DNA of 7,218 bases from Xanthobacteraceae bacterium (GTDB taxonomy: Bacteria > Pseudomonadota > Alphaproteobacteria > Rhizobiales > Xanthobacteraceae), in contig JASHWN010000335.1 in assembly GCA_030044035.1 (NCBI GenBank), positions 1-7,218 on the forward strand, read 5' to 3'. Below the pieces are notes generated by a model, which was not told where the DNA came from, did not search any database, and worked only from the letters and a program-made list of their open reading frames with translations. The position numbers and the translations under genes are program-made. Shown here one piece after another: positions 1-6,007 of the stretch; the stretch's first letter is position 1; each line of letters opens with the position of its first letter.

Positions 1-424
1 GCTGGCGAACGGCCTGATTCATCTCTTCGAGAGTGGCACTGCTCCGTGGTTTACCGAGAATTCCAAACAGGTCGCGAATGCTGTGCTCGGCACGCGCAAC
101 CGCGATCCTAGCTCCATCTTCGACGATGAATCGAACTTTATCGCCGTCGCGCACTCGCAGGCGCTCGCGCACCTCCTTGGGAAGTGTAATCTGGCCCTTG
201 CTGGTTACCGTCGCCTCGTAGGACGGCGCCGCCGGTGGCTCGGCGAAATAGCGGGTAGCGCGGCCCTCCTTGACCTTGCGAATTCGATATCCGCGGCCTT
301 CGAGCTTGCGCAGCACGTTGTATTGCGGCCCACCGGTCGCCGCTACGATCTCGTCCATGGTGGCACCGTCCGGTCGCATTATCAGCCGCTCGGTGATCTT
401 GGTGCCGGGAAGATTTTCGTCCAT
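1..424 (-). CDS. AbrB/MazE/VapB-type antitoxin with N-terminal winged-helix-like segment (3' end outside window)
   Basis: The frame is open from the ATG at 424 to the left edge, giving 141 residues with no stop. Residues about 69-113 form a SpoVT/AbrB swapped-hairpin DNA-binding domain, recognisable by VTSKGQITLPKEVRERL followed by DGDKVRF. Residues 115-141 (IRDLFGIL, then TLEEMNQAVR) look like the C-terminal toxin-binding tail of VapB/MazE antitoxins paired with PIN-domain RNases. Residues about 8-62 (RPDGATMDEIVAATGG, then NVLRKLEGRGYRIRKV) look like a winged helix-turn-helix resembling DUF3489-type modules; plain antitoxins lack this. The start is set by an AAGAGGA ribosome site 6 nt upstream; an in-frame GTG at 478 is a poorer alternative. 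The inferred role is a DNA-binding antitoxin that autoregulates a toxin-antitoxin operon, with the toxin expected just left of the window. Rare codons (ATA, AGG, CGA, GGA) and an AT-rich leader suggest acquisition. It could instead be a stand-alone AbrB-like regulator. Confidence 0.85.
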   Translation of the reverse strand, partial: MDENLPGTKITERLIMRPDGATMDEIVAATGGPQYNVLRKLEGRGYRIRKVKEGRATRYFAEPPAAPSYEATVTSKGQITLPKEVRERLRVRDGDKVRFIVEDGARIAVARAEHSIRDLFGILGKPRSSATLEEMNQAVRQ

Positions 425-430
425 CGTCAA

Positions 431-437
431 TCCTCTT
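431..437 (-). promoter_or_regulatory. Ribosome binding site of the antitoxin gene
   Basis: AAGAGGA lies 6 nt before the ATG at 424 on the minus strand. It supports that ATG over the in-frame GTG further upstream, which has no comparable site. Confidence 0.6.
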
Positions 438-510
438 ATATTTAGCTCTTGCTTCGCACAGCTCGTACCAGAGCCCACTAATCATCGCCTGGCATAGGGC
501 ATCATTTCGT

Positions 511-525
511 AAGAAGCTACTTCTT
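511..525. repeat. Inverted repeat upstream of the antitoxin, candidate operator
   Basis: Two perfect 6-bp arms, AAGAAG and CTTCTT, flank a 3-nt centre (CTA). The repeat sits in the AT-rich gap between pyrG and the antitoxin start, 87 nt upstream of the ATG. AbrB-type antitoxins usually bind palindromes near their own promoter, so this may be the autoregulatory operator. On the plus strand it is followed by GTTTT, so a weak plus-strand terminator is another reading. No convincing -35/-10 pair could be placed beside it. Confidence 0.3.
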
Positions 526-544
526 GTTTTCCTTACCATCCCGG

Positions 545-580
545 ACGCGGCTGCGCAAGTGCGGCCTTACCGTGCCGCGT
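545..580 (-). terminator. Possible imperfect hairpin after pyrG
   Basis: Arms ACGCGGC (545-551) and GCCGCGT (574-580) are perfectly complementary over 7 bp around a 22-nt loop. A shorter alternative pairs 561-565 with 574-578. The structure begins about 40 nt after the pyrG stop. No T-run follows on the minus strand, so a Rho-independent terminator is not well supported; it could be a Rho-dependent end or mere GC-rich chance pairing. Confidence 0.2.
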
Positions 581-621
581 ACAAGCGAGCCTCACTGGGT
601 CGAGACGGAAACGCGCTGGCG

Positions 622-2262
<1,641 letters not shown>

Positions 2263-2425
2263 TTAGCGCGCCGAAAACGATTCGACGAGCGATTTTCCGG
2301 AATAGCTGCCGCGCACGCCCCAGCCGTCTCGAGCGCGGCCGGAAAGCCGGATTGGCTCAAGCTCTTGCAGCGTCATCCTCAGCCGGCATGCGAGCCGCGT
2401 TAAGACGGCCATCCGGAGTGAGGCC

Positions 2426-2860
2426 CTAGCGCGATTGCGGCACCTGCGGGCCGCTTGGCGCCGCCGGCGCAGCCGGAGGAGCTGGCATGTTGCCGGCCGG
2501 CGTGTTACCGCCCCCACCTCCGCCGAGCTGGTTGAGCAAGCCATTGCCGCCGGAATTAAGCGGTGCGGGTGGCGCCGGGCTGCCGGGTGCCGGCGCCTCT
2601 TGCTGTTGGGCGGGCGAGCCGCCGATCAGCGAAACCGGCGCGCGGCTGTGGCTCGCCAATATCGACAAAGCCAAGCTGGTAATGAAGAAACCGGCAGCCA
2701 ATAGCGCCGTCGTGCGGGTCAGAACATTGGCGGTGCCCCGGCCGGTCATAAAGCCGCTGGTGGAACTGACGAGGCCGCCCCCCTCCGACTTCTGCAGCAG
2801 CACCACGCCAATCATGGCGAGGACCAGCATGAGGTGGATGGCGATAACGACACTGAGCAT
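2426..2860 (-). CDS. secG: Protein translocase subunit SecG
   Basis: SecG is the small auxiliary membrane subunit of the SecYEG translocon and assists SecA-driven export across the inner membrane. The 144-residue product has two hydrophobic segments, about residues 3-22 and 51-70. Between them lies the family's glycine-rich cytoplasmic loop, with LLQKSEGGGL and SGFMTGRGTANVLTRTT. It is longer than the roughly 110-residue E. coli protein because of a Pro/Ala/Gly/Asn-rich tail from about residue 75, which includes six consecutive glycines (113-118); such tails are common in alphaproteobacterial SecG. The chosen start is the ATG at 2860, which begins MLSVVIAIHLML and is preceded by AAAGGCGGA. 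A longer frame to 2914 would add 18 charged residues before the first membrane helix, which is unlike the family. It is followed by pyrG in the same direction, as in many relatives. The usual upstream neighbour tpiA is absent here. Confidence 0.93.
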   Translation of the reverse strand: MLSVVIAIHLMLVLAMIGVVLLQKSEGGGLVSSTSGFMTGRGTANVLTRTTALLAAGFFITSLALSILASHSRAPVSLIGGSPAQQQEAPAPGSPAPPAPLNSGGNGLLNQLGGGGGGNTPAGNMPAPPAAPAAPSGPQVPQSR

Positions 2861-2919
2861 TGTGGATGATCCGCCTTTAAGGCGCCGGGCAAGCGCGGTT
2901 CGGGCCGCGGCCAACCCCC

Positions 2920-2948
2920 CATATAGGAAGCCCGGGCGGTGTCTACAC
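2920..2948 (-). promoter_or_regulatory. Weak candidate promoter for secG-pyrG
   Basis: On the minus strand TATATG (2925-2920) could act as a -10 box, with GTGTAG (2948-2943) as a poor -35 box 17 nt away. An overlapping TAGACA is closer to the -35 consensus but sits only 14 nt from the -10. It is the most AT-rich spot in the 226-bp gap upstream of secG, about 60 nt before the start codon. This is tentative. Confidence 0.2.
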
Positions 2949-3049
2949 GATCGCTTACGGATTTTCTATGTCCGCCGGGGCTGCCGCACCGATCAGGCGA
3001 CTTTTCGCCGATGCGGAGCCTTTCCCGACTGCGACAATTCCGCCCTGAC

Positions 3050-3078
3050 ACTCGCGGCTAATGCGACCGACCGCGAGT
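3050..3078 (-). terminator. GC-rich hairpin after the cytochrome c gene
   Basis: Perfect 8-bp arms ACTCGCGG (3050-3057) and CCGCGAGT (3071-3078) enclose a 13-nt loop. The structure starts 8 nt after the cytochrome c stop codon, where the dehydrogenase operon should end. No T-run follows on the minus strand, so it is not a classic intrinsic terminator; it may be a Rho-dependent end or a 3'-stabilising stem. Confidence 0.4.
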
Positions 3079-3086
3079 CGCCGCGG

Positions 3087-3467
3087 CTAGCGGTAAGTCT
3101 CAAGGTAGGCGATCACGTCGTCGACGTCTTTTCCGTCTTGCAAGCCGCCGAACGGCATGCGGTTGCCCGGTACCCTGGCCTGCGGGTCCTTGATGTAGGC
3201 GCGCAGATTGTCCTCGTTCCAAGTGAGGTTGGCGCGCATCATGGCGTTCGAGTAGCGGAAATCCTCGAGCGACCCGGATTTGCGGCCATAGACGCCGCGC
3301 AGGCTCGGTCCGATCGCGTCCGGTTTGCCGCTGTGGCAGGCCGCGCAGGCGGCGAAGACCTGCTTGCCGTGGGCGGCATCGGCCGCTTGGGTTGCGCCTG
3401 AGGTAGCGAGAAGCGCTGCGAGCGTCGCAAACCACGCCCCGCAGAATGCCGTCGTTATTGTCCGCAT
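3087..3467 (-). CDS. Periplasmic monohaem class I cytochrome c
   Basis: The 126-residue precursor has a Sec-type signal peptide: MRTIT, then a hydrophobic stretch to about residue 22, with probable cleavage after ATQA (about residue 28). The mature domain of about 98 residues carries one haem attachment site, Cys41-x-x-Cys44-His45 (CAACH). The probable sixth haem ligand is Met104 in GNRMPFGG, followed by a C-terminal helix ending VIAYLETYR. This is the layout of small soluble class I cytochromes related to cytochrome c2/c550. The ATG at 3467 has GAGGG 5 nt upstream and lies 13 nt after the preceding GMC dehydrogenase gene. It therefore is most likely the electron acceptor for that dehydrogenase, passing electrons to the respiratory chain. 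Characterised gluconate, fructose and sorbitol dehydrogenases of this type usually have a three-haem cytochrome subunit, so a single haem is notable. Cys9 in the signal is not in a lipobox. Confidence 0.92.
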   Translation of the reverse strand: MRTITTAFCGAWFATLAALLATSGATQAADAAHGKQVFAACAACHSGKPDAIGPSLRGVYGRKSGSLEDFRYSNAMMRANLTWNEDNLRAYIKDPQARVPGNRMPFGGLQDGKDVDDVIAYLETYR

Positions 3468-3480
3468 GCCGTCCCTCGCC

Positions 3481-5250
3481 TCACCCCTGCACCAGCGGCC
3501 CTGGATTTTTGAGATATTGCGTCGTGATCGCCTGCGCCGACCAATAGGCCAACGCGCCGACCGTGCCGGTCGGATTGTAGCCGTGCTGCTGGGGGAAGAC
3601 CGAGGCGCCCTCGACGAACAGATTGTGCGCGTCCCAGGCCTGCAGATAGCGGTTGACCACGCTGGTTTTGGGGTCGGCGCCCATGATGGTGCCGCCGGTA
3701 TTGTGGGTCGATTGGTATGGCACGATGGTGAAGTTTTTCGGCCGCGGCTCCATCTGATAGTGCGTCGGGTTCATCGCCCTGATGACGCCTTCCAGCTTGC
3801 CGAGCAGATAGCGCGACATTTTGTGGTCGTTTTCGGTGCCGTTGTAGGTGAGCCTGATCAATGGCCGACCGAACGCGTCCTTGTAGGTCGGATCGAGGTC
3901 GAGATAGTTGTCGCGATTGGCATAGACCGAGCCTTGGGTGTTAAAGCGGGCGGCGTGGTGATACCACTTCACCGTCGCACGCTTCCATTCCGAACCCCAT
4001 TGCGGCGTGCCGTGCGGCAGGGTGCGGCCGGCAATCGGTGGCGCCGCCGCGGTGTTGCACGTCACGTAGCCGCCGCCGAAGAAGCCCAGGCCGCCGTGGT
4101 CGAAATTCTCGCCGTTGAAATCGTCGATGCACATCCCCATTCCGGCCGAGCCCCAGTACGGCGTAAGCTCCTTGTCCTCGAAGAAGGCCGCGGCGCCGGC
4201 CTCGAACTGATAAGCGTAGTTCTTGCCGACCACACCGCTGCCGGTCGCGTGGTCGTACGGCTCGCCGATGCCGGCTAGCAAGAGATGCTGCACGTTCGAG
4301 AACACGAATGAGGTCAACAGCACGACGCCAGCCGGTTGCTCGTACTCCTCACCGGTCCCCATGTCGGTGTAAGTGACGCTGGCGACCTTCTTTGCCGCCT
4401 TGTCGTAGTTGAGCCGGGTGACGAAGCAGCGGGTGCGCAGTTCGAACTTCGGTTCAAGCCGCAGCACCGGCAGCAGCGTCGAATTGGGCGAGGCCTTGGC
4501 ATTGGTCTCGCAGGCTATGCGGTTGCAGAATCCGCAATACTCGCACGCGCCGAGGGCCACGTTTTCGGCATTTGTGTAAGGGGCGCTCGCGATCGCGACC
4601 GGCGCCGGGAACGGGTGGTAGCCGAGTTCCTTGGCGGCCGCGCCGAACATCAAACCGGCATTGCTCGATTTGATCGGCGCGTTCGGATACTCGTTGCTGC
4701 GCGGACCTTCGAACACGTTGCCGCCGTCGATCTTCTGGCCGCGCAGATTGCCGGCCTTGCCGGACACGCCGCAGATCGCGTCGAAGCGGTCGTAGAACGG
4801 CTCGACGTCCGCATAGCTCAGCGGCCAATCGTGGATCGTCATGTCGGCCGGAATTGCATTGGCGCCGTAGCGCTCGGTGAGCGCGCTGCGAATGCGGAAA
4901 TCCGACGGCAGGAAGCGCCAATGCAAGGCACCCCAATGGATGCCGGAGCCGCCGACGCCCTCGCCGGGCAGGAAGGCGCCGATGCGCCGCACCGGCAACG
5001 CCTGTTCGCTCGGGAAATTGCGGAAGGTCAGTGTGTCGATCGAATTGTCCCACATCAATTCGAGACGGCTGGCGTAACGCAACTCGTCACGCACGCTCGG
5101 CAGGATGAAATCCTCGCCGGGAACGCGATCCGGCCCGCGCTCGAGCGCGACCACGTGCAATCCGGCTTTGGTCAGTTCGCGCGCCATGATGGCGCCGGTC
5201 CAGCCCAGCCCGACCGTGACGGCATCGACTTCCTTTAATCGCGTCACCAT
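3481..5250 (-). CDS. GMC-family FAD-dependent dehydrogenase, catalytic subunit B
   Basis: The 589-residue flavoprotein is of the gluconate/fructose/sorbitol dehydrogenase large-subunit type, which oxidises a hydroxyl of a sugar, polyol or sugar acid. The FAD-binding Rossmann motif is G14-L-G-W-T-G19, with Glu37 at the end of the second strand. The second GMC glycine motif GEGVGGSGIHWG follows at about 97-108. Near the C-terminus the probable catalytic pair is His516 (QSTHNTGGT) and Asn559 (GYNPTGTVGALAYWSA), matching the His/Asn positions of GMC enzymes. Cys236, Cys239, Cys242 and Cys247 form a CxxCxxCx4C patch where related enzymes bind a [3Fe-4S] cluster, although the spacing differs. No signal peptide is visible, so export with the neighbouring Tat small subunit is inferred. 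The start at 5250 is fixed by AAGGGGGG; a frame to 5373 adds 41 residues overlapping the upstream gene and was rejected. It is roughly 60% identical by eye to subunit A. The substrate is not predictable. Confidence 0.95.
   Translation of the reverse strand: MVTRLKEVDAVTVGLGWTGAIMARELTKAGLHVVALERGPDRVPGEDFILPSVRDELRYASRLELMWDNSIDTLTFRNFPSEQALPVRRIGAFLPGEGVGGSGIHWGALHWRFLPSDFRIRSALTERYGANAIPADMTIHDWPLSYADVEPFYDRFDAICGVSGKAGNLRGQKIDGGNVFEGPRSNEYPNAPIKSSNAGLMFGAAAKELGYHPFPAPVAIASAPYTNAENVALGACEYCGFCNRIACETNAKASPNSTLLPVLRLEPKFELRTRCFVTRLNYDKAAKKVASVTYTDMGTGEEYEQPAGVVLLTSFVFSNVQHLLLAGIGEPYDHATGSGVVGKNYAYQFEAGAAAFFEDKELTPYWGSAGMGMCIDDFNGENFDHGGLGFFGGGYVTCNTAAAPPIAGRTLPHGTPQWGSEWKRATVKWYHHAARFNTQGSVYANRDNYLDLDPTYKDAFGRPLIRLTYNGTENDHKMSRYLLGKLEGVIRAMNPTHYQMEPRPKNFTIVPYQSTHNTGGTIMGADPKTSVVNRYLQAWDAHNLFVEGASVFPQQHGYNPTGTVGALAYWSAQAITTQYLKNPGPLVQG
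3515..3555. repeat. 41-bp direct repeat copy 1 (3' end of GMC subunit B)
   Basis: This segment matches 6042-6082 at 40 of 41 positions, the single mismatch being at 3532. It encodes the conserved C-terminal stretch LAYWSAQAITTQY of subunit B. It is a remnant of the gene duplication, preserved by protein constraint or by gene conversion. Confidence 0.85.
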
Positions 5251-5255
5251 CGTCG

Positions 5256-5263
5256 CCCCCCTT
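5256..5263 (-). promoter_or_regulatory. Ribosome binding site of GMC subunit B, overlapping the upstream stop
   Basis: AAGGGGGG lies 5 nt before the ATG at 5250, and its first two bases belong to the TAA stop of the small-subunit gene (5262-5264). This fixes the start of subunit B and suggests translational coupling between the two. Confidence 0.7.
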
Positions 5264-5984
5264 AAGAAAAATCTTCGATGGATCGCGGCTCGACGACGTA
5301 GCGCTTGTCGCGATATTCCTCGATGAGATGCGCGTAAGTGGCCGGCAGGCCCGGATAGCCGAGCATTTTCCACGACGCTTTGTTGCGGTTGCCGCCGTAG
5401 ATCGGGTCGGCAAAAAATCCCTCCATAGTCATCGTGTGCAGCCGGGCGAAAAACGCCCGCGAGCTGAAATTGGCGAATTCGGCCTTGCCCGCCTCCATCG
5501 CCCTGAGCGCCTCGACGCGTTGCTCCGGCACAAGACGATCAAAATCGCGGCCGTAGGTCTTGCGCGACCATTCGTTGGCAGCGGCGATGCCGGCCTTTAC
5601 GGACTCAGCCGGAGTGAGCGCCAGTTGATAACCCTGCTCGGGTTTGCCTTTGCGGAACGGGCCGGCGCGATACATCTTGGCGCCGCCGCCCCAGGCGCTG
5701 GCAAGCTGGCGGTCGATGAAAGTCGCGATGCCGCAGTCACTGCCCGAGGGCGATAATTCATCGGCAGGGATGAGCGTGTCGACTGCAGCGACGATGAAGG
5801 CGTGCTCGGTCTCGTTGAGGGCAAGCAGCGGCTCTGGCTGCGCCGCTGGCGTTGCCGCCGCAGCGGCGGGCGCCTGAGTCTGCGCGGCCGCCGGCTCGGT
5901 TTGGCTCAAGCCGGTCGCGACCGCGGTGCCGGCAATGCCAGCTCCCAACAAAAATTTACGGCGTGGAATCGTTTCTTCGGTCAC
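5262..5984 (-). CDS. Gluconate 2-dehydrogenase subunit 3 family protein (Tat-exported small subunit)
   Basis: The 240-residue product begins with a twin-arginine signal: Arg8-Arg9 in PRRKFLLGAGIAG, a hydrophobic stretch to about residue 25, and a likely cleavage after AAAQ (about residue 35). A low-complexity Ala/Pro/Gln linker follows to about residue 52. The rest matches the gluconate 2-dehydrogenase subunit 3 family, notably DTLIPADELSPSG and EGFFADPIYGGNRNKASWKM (from 188), then YPG. In known complexes the small subunit binds the FAD subunit and carries it through the Tat system. The start is taken as GTG at 5984, with AAGGAAG 6 nt upstream. The alternative ATG at 6071 would overlap the preceding gene by 64 nt and place 29 extra residues before the Tat motif. 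It lies 23 nt after GMC subunit A and 11 nt before GMC subunit B, so it could serve either or both. Confidence 0.93.
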   Translation of the reverse strand: MTEETIPRRKFLLGAGIAGTAVATGLSQTEPAAAQTQAPAAAAATPAAQPEPLLALNETEHAFIVAAVDTLIPADELSPSGSDCGIATFIDRQLASAWGGGAKMYRAGPFRKGKPEQGYQLALTPAESVKAGIAAANEWSRKTYGRDFDRLVPEQRVEALRAMEAGKAEFANFSSRAFFARLHTMTMEGFFADPIYGGNRNKASWKMLGYPGLPATYAHLIEEYRDKRYVVEPRSIEDFS

Positions 5985-5990
5985 GGCGAT

Positions 5991-5997
5991 CTTCCTT
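5991..5997 (-). promoter_or_regulatory. Ribosome binding site deciding a GTG start
   Basis: AAGGAAG lies 6 nt before the GTG at 5984 in the 23-nt gap after GMC subunit A. It supports the GTG start of the small subunit, which places the twin-arginine motif eight residues from the N-terminus, as expected for a Tat signal. Confidence 0.65.
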
Positions 5998-6007
5998 CTT
6001 TGTTGTT

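Noticed and set aside
83..445. 120-residue plus-strand open frame at the left edge
   Set aside because: It is antisense to the antitoxin gene, has no recognisable domain, and its length is explained by high GC.
138..539. 133-residue minus-strand open frame overlapping the antitoxin region
   Set aside because: It is in a different frame from the clear AbrB-domain protein, has an Arg/His-rich composition without recognisable motifs, and is a shadow of that gene.
2263..2376. 37-codon minus-strand frame between secG and pyrG
   Set aside because: The nearest GAGG abuts the ATG with no spacing, there is no recognisable motif, and a frame of this size is expected by chance.
2861..2914. 18-residue N-terminal extension of SecG
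   Set aside because: It puts an Arg-rich stretch before the first membrane segment, unlike SecG proteins. The ATG at 2860 matches the family start.
2487..3401. 304-residue plus-strand open frame spanning secG, the gap and the cytochrome gene
   Set aside because: It is antisense to two well-supported genes, has no family resemblance and changes composition abruptly along its length.
3435..3467. Lipoprotein reading of the cytochrome c signal (Cys9)
   Set aside because: The residues before Cys9 (TAF) do not form a lipobox, and the cysteine precedes the main hydrophobic stretch.
3325..4278. 317-residue plus-strand open frame
   Set aside because: It is antisense to the cytochrome c and GMC subunit B genes and has no recognisable motif.
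4336..5238. 300-residue plus-strand open frame
   Set aside because: It is antisense to GMC subunit B. Strong protein-level conservation on the other strand explains the region.
5251..5373. 41-residue N-terminal extension of GMC subunit B
   Set aside because: It would overlap the small-subunit gene, is Arg-rich and unlike the family, and the strong ribosome site sits before the ATG at 5250.
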